Below are positions 1 to 8,090 of a DNA stretch of 35,374 bases, in pieces (the first letter of the stretch is position 1; every line of letters starts with the position of its first letter). The stretch covers positions 1 through 35,374 of the forward strand of contig JALRLI010000003.1 of the NCBI GenBank assembly GCA_023254555.1. The letters run 5' to 3'. Source of the stretch: Microbacteriaceae bacterium. Lineage in GTDB: Bacteria > Actinomycetota > Actinomycetes > Actinomycetales > Microbacteriaceae. The notes beneath the pieces were generated by a model that saw nothing but the letters and a program-made list of their open reading frames with translations, ran no database searches and was not told where the DNA came from. Made by a program: the position numbers and the translations under genes.

Positions 1-14
1 TGACACCATAGCAG

Positions 15-30
15 ATACCCCTGGGGGTAT
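15..30. promoter_or_regulatory. Palindrome resembling a CsoR-type copper operator
   Basis: ATACCCC-TG-GGGGTAT is a perfect inverted repeat with seven-base arms, followed at 32-37 by a further GGGGTA half. Operators of CsoR-family Cu(I) sensors are GC-centred repeats of the form TACCC..GGGTA, and this matches well. The genes it would control (csoR, copZ or copA) would lie to the left of the window. The alternative is a terminator of the minus-strand phosphoesterase that ends at 47, but the two-base centre and lack of a T-run argue against that. Confidence 0.45.
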
Positions 31-46
31 AGGGGTAATCCGCGCA

Positions 47-913
47 CTAGGTCAGATTTTTCAGGAACGTAACCCGGAGTTCTGGCGTTGAAAGATCGAG
101 CACTGCAGTCGAGTAGGCACGCTCATCCCTGTTGAATGAGATCATTTTGCCAATCTTGTTTTCGCTCACTCCCGCAAGGTGATAGTGCCCGTGAAGGAGG
201 AGCGTTGGTCTGACCTCCTGATAAATCTCATCGAGACGGTAACGACCCTCCAGAATGTAGTCGCGCCAGAGCGGATGCTCAACGAGCCGACGCGCAGCAA
301 TCTCCTCCACTTTTTCCGCGGCTCCGTGAGGAGCGTCGTGAGTGAGCATTATGTCGGCATGACCGCCCGAGTTGATTGAAGCGATATCAGCACGATCAAT
401 TACTTCGCCGGGCCACCAATCGACGTCTTCTCCCACCCGCTCATCGCGATCTACCGAAGGGGCCCCGCCGACTGAGAGAAAACTCCGACCGCCCTGCTCG
501 AAGCGAAACCCTCTGGGCAGAATCCAGATATTTTCACAACCCTTGGGGTGAAAGGGCTCAATGCCTCGGTCAACTACAAATGCATCTATCAGCCGCCAGT
601 TGTCGTGATTGCCTGGGGTGACGAAGAGCTGCATTTCTCGCTCGCTGAGCACGTTTTGAACCGAATCGAGAAAACCCTGCTCGCCTGGCCAAAACCCGAA
701 ATCTCCCAACTGGTAGACGGTGGTGATCTGCTCTGCCGCAAGTAAATTGAGCTGTTTTACTGCCCAGTCAGCGTTGTGGTGCCAGTCACCTGCGACGCCA
801 ACGAGGTGATCATTGCGACGAAAGGCAAGTCGAATCTCTTCGGTTGTCGCCGCCTGTGCACCAATATCACCCACGCTAATACTCTCGCACAGGCTAGTTT
901 TTATATGTGCCAA
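47..913 (-). CDS. Calcineurin-like metallophosphoesterase
   Basis: This 288-residue protein carries the ordered metal-binding motifs of the calcineurin-like phosphoesterase superfamily: GDWHH (D43, H45), GDFG (D71), GNHDN (N102-H103-D104), THD (H192) and a final HGHYH (H241, H243). These bind a dinuclear metal centre that hydrolyses a phosphoester; the substrate cannot be told from sequence. No signal peptide or membrane segment is seen, so it should be cytoplasmic. The start is TTG at 913-911, supported by a GGAG six bases upstream; an in-frame GTG at codon 14 is possible but lacks a good site. Its first codons overlap the GTG start of the divergent membrane gene at 907. Confidence 0.85.
   Translation of the reverse strand: MAHIKTSLCESISVGDIGAQAATTEEIRLAFRRNDHLVGVAGDWHHNADWAVKQLNLLAAEQITTVYQLGDFGFWPGEQGFLDSVQNVLSEREMQLFVTPGNHDNWRLIDAFVVDRGIEPFHPKGCENIWILPRGFRFEQGGRSFLSVGGAPSVDRDERVGEDVDWWPGEVIDRADIASINSGGHADIMLTHDAPHGAAEKVEEIAARRLVEHPLWRDYILEGRYRLDEIYQEVRPTLLLHGHYHLAGVSENKIGKMISFNRDERAYSTAVLDLSTPELRVTFLKNLT
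895..909 (+). promoter_or_regulatory. -10 box for leaderless GTG start at 907
   Basis: TAGTTT (895-900) lies six bases before the GTG at 907, which puts the expected transcription start on the start codon. No ribosome-binding site is present. The box lies inside the first codons of the divergent phosphoesterase gene. Confidence 0.45.
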
Positions 914-1518
914 CTCTCACTCCGCAACAACCGAACATCAGCCTCGGGAGTTGGTTTTGGCTCGTCGCGATGACCATCATGGCTGGGTTTCAAACTTGGC
1001 GGGGTGCCTACCTTGACGGCATCATCTTTGCTCTTCTTGTGCTGAGCCTCTTTGTTGACGCATTCATCGGTACTCGGCGGACCCAACCAGAGCGACGTGA
1101 AAATTTTCGAATGCGAAAGTCGATGCTCTGGGGTTTAGCGGGGGTTGCGACGGTGGTACTGGTGCTCGCACCGAGACACGAGCTCGCGACGCTAGTGGTG
1201 GTCGTGCTCATTGGAGTGGGAATGCTCGTGATCGCGTGGTTACCGCAGTCGACTATTCGACATCATGAGAGCGGCAGGCTGAGCAGGGAATCGCTCAGAT
1301 CGATAGTCATCTGGTCGCTACTCGGGGTGTTGCTCTGCGTTTGGGAAGCAACTGCATTCGTGCTCAGTGTGACTACCCCGGGTGGAATCGAGACGTACCC
1401 GACGGTTTCAGTTCTGCTCGATCCCGTTCTCGAACACACGCTCGGCCGCATCGTTTTCGTTTCGTTGTGGATGCTCGCGGGTGTTGGTTTGATTTTCGTC
1501 TGGCGGAAAAAGTCATGA
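907..1518 (+). CDS. Hypothetical polytopic membrane protein
   Basis: A 203-residue hydrophobic protein of unrecognised family. Approximate membrane segments are 14-30, 36-55, 73-89, 93-112, 131-153 and 181-200, with basic loops (RTRRTQPERR-type region near 57-70; KKS at the end) that suggest cytoplasmic faces. No catalytic motif is visible. The GTG start at 907 is favoured by a TAGTTT box six bases upstream; ATG at codon 22 is an alternative. Its stop overlaps the next start (ATGA at 1515-1518), so the next small membrane protein is translationally coupled and probably works with it. Confidence 0.7.
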   Translation: MPTLTPQQPNISLGSWFWLVAMTIMAGFQTWRGAYLDGIIFALLVLSLFVDAFIGTRRTQPERRENFRMRKSMLWGLAGVATVVLVLAPRHELATLVVVVLIGVGMLVIAWLPQSTIRHHESGRLSRESLRSIVIWSLLGVLLCVWEATAFVLSVTTPGGIETYPTVSVLLDPVLEHTLGRIVFVSLWMLAGVGLIFVWRKKS

Positions 1519-1730
1519 GCACCCTTGTTACCGCGGTGTATCTGGCCTTGGTTGTCGCTGCCATTGCAGTCGAAATAATCGCTCAACTGAAACCCGACCG
1601 AATTGAACCTCTGGGTGTGATGCTTTCGAGGGCGGCGAATTCGCGAATTAACCGCGTGGGGCTCACCGCAGCGTGGTGGTGGTTCGGCTGGCACTTCCTG
1701 TTCGCGCAGACGATTCAGACGAATTTGTAG
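1515..1730 (+). CDS. Small membrane protein, DUF6186-like
   Basis: A 71-residue protein with one strong N-terminal membrane segment (about 2-22) and a C-terminal aromatic stretch ending in AWWWFGWHF (about 57-65). I recall this arrangement from the actinobacterial DUF6186 family, though I cannot confirm membership here. The open frame extends further upstream, but the ATG at 1515 is preferred because it overlaps the TGA of the preceding gene by four bases. Function unknown. Confidence 0.6.
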   Translation: MSTLVTAVYLALVVAAIAVEIIAQLKPDRIEPLGVMLSRAANSRINRVGLTAAWWWFGWHFLFAQTIQTNL

Positions 1731-1742
1731 AATCGAACTGTG
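1728..1742 (+). promoter_or_regulatory. -10 box for leaderless GTG start at 1740
   Basis: TAGAAT (1728-1733) is six bases before the GTG at 1740. It overlaps the stop codon of the 1515-1730 gene. No Shine-Dalgarno sequence is seen. Confidence 0.5.
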
Positions 1743-2267
1743 CAATCTCAGACACCCTCCCAAAGCGTTCTAGACCCGACGGTGGCGCGCTCACTCGGCC
1801 ATGTTCTCCTTACTGAGCAATCAATCTACGGGCTGATTCTTGTTTCTGGGATGATTCTGGTGGCTGGCGCCAACGATGATGCCTCGCTCAGCGTGCTGAG
1901 CACAGTTATTATTACCGTGCTTGTCTTTTGGCTTGCGCACGTCTATGCCGGCACAATCGCCACGTATAGCGGTAAGAAGGATGGCGGAAGTCTCTCTAAA
2001 GCGCTCCAAATATCGGTGCGGCGCACTCGCGGGCTACTCGTATCGGCTGTCTTTCCGATTGCTGTGCTTGCGCTCGGAACCTTGGACTGGATAGATGATT
2101 ATCAGGCCGTTTGGGGTGCGCTTTGGGTAAACACAATCGTTCTTGCAATCTTGGGATGGGTTGGCGTTGCGCGCTGGAGTAGCAGTTTCTGGTGGCGCCT
2201 CCTCAGCGCTCTGACGACCGCGTTGTTTGGTGCAGCGGTCATCATTCTGAAGGCGTTGACGCACTAA
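1740..2267 (+). CDS. Hypothetical five-segment membrane protein
   Basis: A 175-residue protein with a polar N-terminus of about 25 residues and approximate membrane segments at 27-44, 51-71, 99-115, 122-145 and 151-170. A basic loop (ISVRRTRG, about 91-98) marks a probable cytoplasmic side. I do not recognise the family and see no catalytic or transport motif. The GTG start follows a TAGAAT box by six bases, so it may have its own promoter although it lies only nine bases after the preceding gene. Confidence 0.65.
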   Translation: MQSQTPSQSVLDPTVARSLGHVLLTEQSIYGLILVSGMILVAGANDDASLSVLSTVIITVLVFWLAHVYAGTIATYSGKKDGGSLSKALQISVRRTRGLLVSAVFPIAVLALGTLDWIDDYQAVWGALWVNTIVLAILGWVGVARWSSSFWWRLLSALTTALFGAAVIILKALTH

Positions 2268-2308
2268 TCCAAGCCAGCTGACGCTGCCAAGTTCTTATCG
2301 AGAAGGCG

Positions 2309-2323
2309 TAGACTTCGGATATG
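2309..2323 (+). promoter_or_regulatory. -10 box for leaderless ATG start at 2321
   Basis: TAGACT (2309-2314) is six bases before the ATG at 2321, with no purine-rich ribosome-binding site close to the start. Confidence 0.45.
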
Positions 2324-3730
2324 AAAAACCTGCGAAAATCAGTTATTTGGGCGATTAACGCGGTGCTGATCGCAGCTGTTGTAGCTTGGATTTTCTTTAC
2401 CTTCGCGGTGTTCAGCGATATCGCTGTTGAGATTGGCTACTCAGGCCAAGAACTCTACGGGCCAGAGGCAGTGCAGCTCTTCAGGTGGTCCACATATCTC
2501 CTGTTCTTCGCAATCGCACTCCTCGCCATTGGGGCACTTTTAGCTCAAAAACGCCTTGCCGCACTTCTTGCAAACGCGGATGGTGATTCACAGATTTCTC
2601 CGCTGGCGAAGCCTGCGCATGAGTTTGCAAACACCGTCATCATCATCTCGCTGGTTCTCGCAGCCTGGGCCGCAATCGGCGTATTTATGCAGAGCTTCTT
2701 TGAGCAGTCCAATGCTGAAAATATGACGCTTCGTATCTTGGGTACGTACCTTCCAATAGCGCTCTACGCGATTTTGGTGGTGGGGCTTTTGCTCTCAGCC
2801 TTCGTCTTCTCGAAGCGCCCGAAAGCGAGCAGCGCCGATCATGCAGCCCCGATATCGGAGTCGTTCACCGTCAACGCAGACGAGAACCGCAGAAATATCG
2901 GGCTGGCCTTCGCCGTACCCATTGTTGCCGTAGCGTTTGCCCTTATCTTGGGGCTCATCGTGTTCGACGTGAGTGCGACGACGTATCAGGTGTGGATCTG
3001 GGTCATCATTCAAGTGCTCATTGGCAGTGGAATCGTCACAGGAAGCTGGTTTGCAGCCAAATCTATTCGCGAATTGCGTGTGGTGTCATCAAAGCCCATC
3101 GGCGCAGCGGTCGGTGCCAAGAACCTGAACTTCGTTTTGTCCATTATTTTTGCCGCTGTGCTCACGTTCATGTCGCTCATCTACGGCAGCATGTCGATGG
3201 AGCAGTTACGTGTAGCTCCCAACCTGTCAGTTACGGTCTTTTCGCAGGAAGAGGGAAAGCAGCTTGAGCCCGGCACTCAGCTTGAGGTGAGCGGTCTTAC
3301 GATTAGCGTCAACGGAAATGACCTGAAGCGTGGATCGACCACCCAAATTGAACTCGTTGGGTCATCGGGAGCTGTCAGCACCGCAAAAGTTGACTCCGAG
3401 GGCAACGTATCGCAGGAAGTAGACTTTCCAAAAGTCACCGAGGCAGGAACCTACACCCTCACCATTACTGGGGTCGCGCCAGATGACGAGATTGTTGAAG
3501 CGCAAGTCAGTGTTGTCGCCAATTCAGCTTCAATGGTTTCGTTCCCCGACGGTGCGGATCGATGGGTTTCGTCGGAGAACTCCGGAAATAGAATGCAGGG
3601 TCTTACCTGGGAGTGGTTCTTCACCGATTACCTTCCTTCTGTGTTGCTGCTCATGCTCGCAGCTACTTCAATTCTGTTGACTCTTCTGATCCGCAACCCT
3701 GAGAGCGTGAATGGTCGACGGGAAAACTAA
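2321..3730 (+). CDS. Membrane protein with large probably extracellular beta domain
   Basis: A 469-residue protein with about eight membrane segments (near 8-30, 52-76, 105-125, 140-163, 193-216, 222-244, 270-290 and 436-457). Between the last two lies a soluble region of about 140 residues, rich in V, T, S and G and predicted to be beta-structured, with phrases such as EAGTYTLTITGV that resemble immunoglobulin-like or bacterial surface-domain strands. With basic tails inside, that domain would face outward. I do not recognise the family. The gene overlaps the following NRAMP gene by 20 bases, so the two are coupled, which may link it to metal uptake; this is inference from position only. Confidence 0.7.
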   Translation: MKNLRKSVIWAINAVLIAAVVAWIFFTFAVFSDIAVEIGYSGQELYGPEAVQLFRWSTYLLFFAIALLAIGALLAQKRLAALLANADGDSQISPLAKPAHEFANTVIIISLVLAAWAAIGVFMQSFFEQSNAENMTLRILGTYLPIALYAILVVGLLLSAFVFSKRPKASSADHAAPISESFTVNADENRRNIGLAFAVPIVAVAFALILGLIVFDVSATTYQVWIWVIIQVLIGSGIVTGSWFAAKSIRELRVVSSKPIGAAVGAKNLNFVLSIIFAAVLTFMSLIYGSMSMEQLRVAPNLSVTVFSQEEGKQLEPGTQLEVSGLTISVNGNDLKRGSTTQIELVGSSGAVSTAKVDSEGNVSQEVDFPKVTEAGTYTLTITGVAPDDEIVEAQVSVVANSASMVSFPDGADRWVSSENSGNRMQGLTWEWFFTDYLPSVLLLMLAATSILLTLLIRNPESVNGRREN

Positions 3731-4937
3731 CCCTGGGAAGTCACGCTGGTTCGCTCTGCTCGGGCCAGCGTTTGTCGCATCCGTTGCCTACTTAGACCCT
3801 GGCAACGTTGCCGTAAATATTTCGGCCGGCGCGCACTATGGGTATCTGCTGGTTTGGGTGCTCGTTCTATCGAACGCGATTGCGGTATATGTGCAATACC
3901 AGTCTGCAAAACTTGGGATTGTCACAGGACAGAGTTTGCCTGAGATTCTGGGTGAGCGGCTCTCTCCGTGGCCACGACGCGCCTATTGGCTACAAGCAGA
4001 GCTGGTGATTGCAGCAACCGAGATTGCCGAAGTTATTGGTGGTGCCATCGCATTGAACCTGCTTTTCGGGCTTCCCTTGGCGCTCGGTGGCTTTATTGTC
4101 GGGGTGGTCTCTATCCTTATTCTGTCAATCCATTCCAGGCACGGGCAGCGCACATTTGAGGTCGTGATTGTTGGATTCTTAGCGGTGATTGCGATTGGTT
4201 TTCTGGCAGGCTTGTTCGTCAGCCCAGTCAACTGGAGCGCCGCCGCCTCTGGGTTAGTGCCGCGCTTTGAGGGTGCGCAGACAGTTCTGTTGGCGGCAGG
4301 CATGCTTGGTGCAACGGTGATGCCGCACGCAATTTACGTGCACTCGACGCTCGCGCGAGACCGGCACGGGAAGGCTATTGATCAGTCTCAGTTGCGCCGA
4401 CTCATGCGTGCGACCCGATTGGACGTTGTGGGCGCGCTCGCGATAGCGGGCTCAGTAAACATCGCAATGCTCCTGCTTGCGGCCGCAAGCCTGATGGGCT
4501 CTGAGAACACAGACACTATCGAGGGCGCTTTTGACGCAATTCAAGTGAATCTGGGCCCGGCAATCGCGGTGATATTCGCTATCGGTTTACTCGCTTCAGG
4601 TTTCGCGTCGACAGCCGTTGGAAGCCATGCCGGCTCAGCCATTATGGATGGTTTGCTCACCATCCGCGTTCCGGTTTTGTTGAGGCGGCTCGTGACACTG
4701 ATTCCGGCAATCGTGATACTCGCAATTGGAATCGATCCAACGCAGGCACTGGTGCTGAGTCAGGTTTTCCTGAGCTTGGGTATTCCGTTCGCCCTCGTAC
4801 CATTGCTGCGCTTCACCTCGAATGAACAAGTGATGCTCGGTCATCACGACAAAACCTGGGTGAGAGTGTTGGGTTATCTCGTGGCTACTCTGGTGATCAG
4901 CCTGAACCTGGCGCTCCTGTTACTAACTTTTCTATAA
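3711..4937 (+). CDS. mntH: NRAMP-family divalent metal importer (MntH-like)
   Basis: A 408-residue proton-coupled Mn2+/Fe2+ importer of the NRAMP family in the cytoplasmic membrane. The helix-1 signature DPGN is at 29-32 and the helix-6 metal-site motif ATVMPH is at 201-206; D29, N32, A201 and M204 match the family's known metal ligands, and the Met favours transition metals over Mg2+. Eleven or so hydrophobic segments are visible. The ATG lies inside the end of the upstream membrane gene (20-base overlap). No metal-responsive operator is evident directly upstream, as expected for an internal operon gene. A TerC-type protein, a family linked to Mn export, lies about 20 kb away at 25182. Confidence 0.9.
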   Translation: MVDGKTNPGKSRWFALLGPAFVASVAYLDPGNVAVNISAGAHYGYLLVWVLVLSNAIAVYVQYQSAKLGIVTGQSLPEILGERLSPWPRRAYWLQAELVIAATEIAEVIGGAIALNLLFGLPLALGGFIVGVVSILILSIHSRHGQRTFEVVIVGFLAVIAIGFLAGLFVSPVNWSAAASGLVPRFEGAQTVLLAAGMLGATVMPHAIYVHSTLARDRHGKAIDQSQLRRLMRATRLDVVGALAIAGSVNIAMLLLAAASLMGSENTDTIEGAFDAIQVNLGPAIAVIFAIGLLASGFASTAVGSHAGSAIMDGLLTIRVPVLLRRLVTLIPAIVILAIGIDPTQALVLSQVFLSLGIPFALVPLLRFTSNEQVMLGHHDKTWVRVLGYLVATLVISLNLALLLLTFL

Positions 4938-4945
4938 CAAAGGTT

Positions 4946-4973
4946 TGAAACATAATTCGACACCTGTAGAGTA
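4946..4973 (+). promoter_or_regulatory. Promoter of the KimA-type transporter gene
   Basis: TTGAAA (4946-4951) and TAGAGT (4968-4973) are separated by 16 bases. Transcription would begin near 4980, giving a leader of about 105 bases before the ATG at 5087. Confidence 0.5.
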
Positions 4974-4983
4974 GAAAACAATT

Positions 4984-5018
4984 AGAGCCTGTGGAACATT
5001 GGGGGATTCACAGGCTCT
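4984..5018 (+). promoter_or_regulatory. Leader hairpin (possible terminator or attenuator)
   Basis: AGAGCCTGTG (4984-4993) pairs perfectly with CACAGGCTCT (5009-5018) around a 15-base loop, and two more pairs can form inward. Pyrimidine-rich TATCTCTTCTCT follows instead of a clean T-run. It starts at the 5' end of the predicted transcript. It may end mntH transcripts or act as a leader structure for the K+ transporter. A short inverted repeat (GGTAGC..GCTACT, about 5064-5079) abuts the AGGAG just before the start. Confidence 0.5.
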
Positions 5019-5086
5019 TATCTCTTCTCTGGCACACAGAAACTCGCGCCCCCACATTGTTTTGGTAGCGGTCGCTACTAGGAGTA

Positions 5087-7108
5087 ATGTTCACATTCGT
5101 GACCGAAAAAAGCGAGACAGGTTCAGTGGCGTCAGCCTCCGCGAAAAGGTGGATCATTGGCGCACCGCTGCCAACTTCTAAGCTCGAGGGCGAGTTACTG
5201 CCAAAGCATATCGCTCTTCCTATCTTCGCGAGTGACCCGCTTTCGTCGGTGGCTTACGCTCCGCAGGAGCTCCTGATGATTTTGCTCATCGGCGGTAGTG
5301 CTTTCCTTGCATTCGCACCTTGGATTGCTGCATGTGTGGTGCTTCTCATGCTTGTGGTCGTCGCCAGCTACCGGCAGCTCATCAAGGCTTACCCGTCTGG
5401 TGGCGGAGACTACGAGGTTGCGCACAAGAATCTCGGTGAAAAAGCCGGTGTCGTGGTGGCTTCAGCTCTTCTGGTCGACTATGTGATGACGGTTGCCGTT
5501 TCGGTTGCATCGAGTGTCGATAACATCGTCTCCGCACTTCCGGCACTGGCGCCGCACAGAGTGTGGATTTCCGTTTTGGGTGTGCTGATTCTTGCCGCGA
5601 TCAACTTGCGGGGTGTGAGGGAGTCAGGTAAAGCGTTCGCGGTACCGACATACTTTTTTGTAGTCAGCGTGTTCGTAATGATCGTTGTCGGCCTAGTGAG
5701 AACCCTGATGGGAGATGCCCCGGTTGCTGAATCAGCAGACTACGTGGTGCAGGGCGAACAAATCGCTCAAGCAGCTGTCTTGCTTCTGCTTCTGCGTTCA
5801 TTCGCTTCTGGCTGTGCCGCGTTGACCGGCGTTGAAGCGATTGCCAACGGTGTGCCCGCCTTTCGCCTCCCCAAGGTAAAAAACGCGCAACAAACACTCG
5901 TGATTATGGGCGGAATCGCCGTCACCCTTTTTCTCGGCCTAATTGTGATGTCGTTCATCTCGGGCGTGCATTACGCGGAGAACGCATGCCACCTCGAAGG
6001 CTATGCGAACTGTGAAACGACACCGCAACGCAGCCTCATAGCCCAGATTGCCGCAGCCACTTTTGGTGGAAACAGCTTCTTCTTCTACGCCATTCAAGCT
6101 GGTACCGCACTGGTTCTTTTGCTCGCTGCGAACACCGCGTTCAATGGATTTCCGCTTCTAGGATCGGTGTTGGCGAACGACGGATACGCCCCAAAGAGCA
6201 TGCAGACCCGTGGTGATCGCCTCATCTACTCGAACGGCGTGATCGCGCTCGCGCTCGCAGCAGTCGCAATTCTTGTGGTCTTTCAAGCGAATCTGACTCA
6301 GCTGATTCAGCTCTACATCATCGGCGTATTCGTGTCGTTCACGCTCGGCCAGTCTGGGATGGTCAGGCACTGGCTTCGTGAGCTCAAGAAGAAACCAGCG
6401 GATGCTCGACAGATGCGAATCTCGCTCTCGATAAATATAACCGGCGCGTTCGCGACCGGCATCGTGTTGGTGATTGTGACCATTACCAAATTCACGCACG
6501 GTGCATGGATTGTCTTCGCTGTTATGCCCATTCTTTACACGCTGATGATCGGCGTCAACCGCTACTACCGGGATGTTGCTGTTGAGTTGGTTCCTGAACA
6601 AAACCTCGAATTCGGGTCTCAAGGCGACTATGCAATCGTGCTTGTCGGCAAGCTACAAAAGCCCATCTTTAAGGCCCTAGACTATGCCAAAGCTGCTGAG
6701 CACGACCTTCTCGAAGCCGTGCATATTTCAATTTCAGCTGAAGCGACGAAGCAGCTTGAGCGAGAGTGGATCGAGCACAAGATCAAGGTTCCACTCAGAA
6801 TCGTAAACTCACCATACAGAGATCTCGCATGGCCACTCATTGATCACATTCGGGCGTATCGTGAAGAGCACGGCCCGGCGGTGGTCACTGTGTACCTGCC
6901 ACAGTTCATCGTTGGCCACTGGTGGGAGCACGCGCTGCACAACCATAAGGCTCGGCGACTGAGGCAACGACTGATGCTCGAGCACGGGGTTGTCATCGCA
7001 GTGGTGCCGTGGCTTCTCGATTCTTCCGACATTATTTATGGTCGCCGATCGAGGCCTTTGCCCGGACAGTCTCGACGCGGTGAGCCCGTAGCTCCAATCC
7101 GTAACTAG
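5087..7108 (+). CDS. kimA: KimA-type high-affinity K+ importer (APC superfamily)
   Basis: A 673-residue protein of the KimA (former YdaO) family: about twelve membrane segments to roughly residue 500 and a cytoplasmic C-terminal domain. The spacing of D50/Y57 (in ASDPLSSVAY), D131/T135/S139 (DYVMTVAVS) and T247/E250 (TGVEAIANG) matches residues I recall as K+ or H+ ligands in Bacillus subtilis KimA. The family imports K+ with protons and is inhibited by c-di-AMP; whether this one is cannot be seen. AGGAG ends only two bases before the ATG, an unusually short spacing, and a GTG at codon 5 is the alternative start. It has its own promoter and a structured leader. Confidence 0.85.
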   Translation: MFTFVTEKSETGSVASASAKRWIIGAPLPTSKLEGELLPKHIALPIFASDPLSSVAYAPQELLMILLIGGSAFLAFAPWIAACVVLLMLVVVASYRQLIKAYPSGGGDYEVAHKNLGEKAGVVVASALLVDYVMTVAVSVASSVDNIVSALPALAPHRVWISVLGVLILAAINLRGVRESGKAFAVPTYFFVVSVFVMIVVGLVRTLMGDAPVAESADYVVQGEQIAQAAVLLLLLRSFASGCAALTGVEAIANGVPAFRLPKVKNAQQTLVIMGGIAVTLFLGLIVMSFISGVHYAENACHLEGYANCETTPQRSLIAQIAAATFGGNSFFFYAIQAGTALVLLLAANTAFNGFPLLGSVLANDGYAPKSMQTRGDRLIYSNGVIALALAAVAILVVFQANLTQLIQLYIIGVFVSFTLGQSGMVRHWLRELKKKPADARQMRISLSINITGAFATGIVLVIVTITKFTHGAWIVFAVMPILYTLMIGVNRYYRDVAVELVPEQNLEFGSQGDYAIVLVGKLQKPIFKALDYAKAAEHDLLEAVHISISAEATKQLEREWIEHKIKVPLRIVNSPYRDLAWPLIDHIRAYREEHGPAVVTVYLPQFIVGHWWEHALHNHKARRLRQRLMLEHGVVIAVVPWLLDSSDIIYGRRSRPLPGQSRRGEPVAPIRN

Positions 7109-7195
7109 TTCTTCGCGAGGCGCCGAGTCAGAGCCCGCGTCGCGCCCGTTCAGCTGGGATGATTGGGTTAGGCAAAACTCGAGGGGAGAGCGCAC

Positions 7196-8017
7196 ATGCA
7201 GATTGCAAATAAGGTTTTCGTCGTCACTGGTGGCGGTAACGGAATTGGACGTGAGGTTGTTCTCAATCTCGTAAACAAAGGTGCTCGCGTCGCGGCGATA
7301 GACCTCAGCGAGAAAGGGCTCGCTGAGACGGTTCGTTTGGCTGGGTCAGATGACCGGCTTTCAACGCACGTTCTCGATCAGTCAAATCGTGAGGCCTGCA
7401 TGAAACTGCCTGAGCAGGTGATTGCCGCGCATGGTTCGGTGGATGCCCTGCTCAACATTGCCGGAATCATTCAGCCCTTCGTGAAGGTCAATGAGCTCGA
7501 CTTCAGTGCAGTTGATCACGTGATGGCAGTCAACTTCTTTGGCGTAGTTAACCTCACCAAAGCGTTTCTGCCTGAGCTCTTGAAGCGTCCAGAGGCGTGC
7601 CTGCTCAATGTGTCGAGCATGGGAGCGTATGCGCCTGTTCCTGGTCAAACTGTCTACGGTGCCTCGAAGGCGGCTGTTCAGTTGTTTACTGAAGGACTGC
7701 ATTCAGAACTGATGGAGACCAATGTGCAAGTCACTACGGTGTTTCCAGGAGCAATTGCGACGAATATCTCGGTGAACTCTGGCGTAATGAGCGAGCAACA
7801 GGCTACAGAGCAAGCCAAGGCCGCTGAAGGCAAGAAGTCGCAATTTAAGACCACTCCTGCACCGGTTGCGGCTGAAGTCATTGTTGATGCGGTTCAGAAG
7901 AAGTCTTACCGGGTCTTCATCGGATCTGATGCAAAAATGATGGATCGGCTCCGCAGGCTCATGCCTGAGCGCGCAGCAAAAATGATTTACGACAACATGA
8001 AGTCACTGCTGTCTTAA
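7196..8017 (+). CDS. Short-chain dehydrogenase/reductase
   Basis: A 273-residue classical SDR, a cytoplasmic NAD(P)-dependent oxidoreductase. Cofactor motif TGGGNGIG is at 11-18, NIAG at 87-90, the structural Asn at about 113, the catalytic Ser at about 140-141, and YGASK with Y154 and K158. D36 at the end of strand 2 points to NAD(H) rather than NADP(H). The C-terminal extension of about 60 residues is somewhat longer than minimal SDRs. The substrate is not predictable. GGGGAGAG upstream of the ATG supports the start. A bidirectional terminator follows. Confidence 0.88.
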   Translation: MQIANKVFVVTGGGNGIGREVVLNLVNKGARVAAIDLSEKGLAETVRLAGSDDRLSTHVLDQSNREACMKLPEQVIAAHGSVDALLNIAGIIQPFVKVNELDFSAVDHVMAVNFFGVVNLTKAFLPELLKRPEACLLNVSSMGAYAPVPGQTVYGASKAAVQLFTEGLHSELMETNVQVTTVFPGAIATNISVNSGVMSEQQATEQAKAAEGKKSQFKTTPAPVAAEVIVDAVQKKSYRVFIGSDAKMMDRLRRLMPERAAKMIYDNMKSLLS

Positions 8018-8038
8018 CGACACTCATACAGTGAGATT

Positions 8039-8066
8039 GGCGGGAGTGAGTCACTCTCGCCATTCT
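8039..8066. terminator. Bidirectional terminator between SDR and cupin genes
   Basis: GGCGGGAGTGA (8039-8049) pairs with TCACTCTCGCC (8051-8061) with one G-T wobble; the innermost bases must form the loop. ATTCTCTT follows. It sits between two convergent genes. Confidence 0.65.
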
Positions 8067-8090
8067 CTTGCCTCGACGAGGCGCAAACAA

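Noticed and set aside
4974..5086. c-di-AMP (ydaO-type) riboswitch before kimA
   Set aside because: Considered because KimA is the classic target, but the leader is short and lacks the conserved ydaO core; only simple hairpins are seen.
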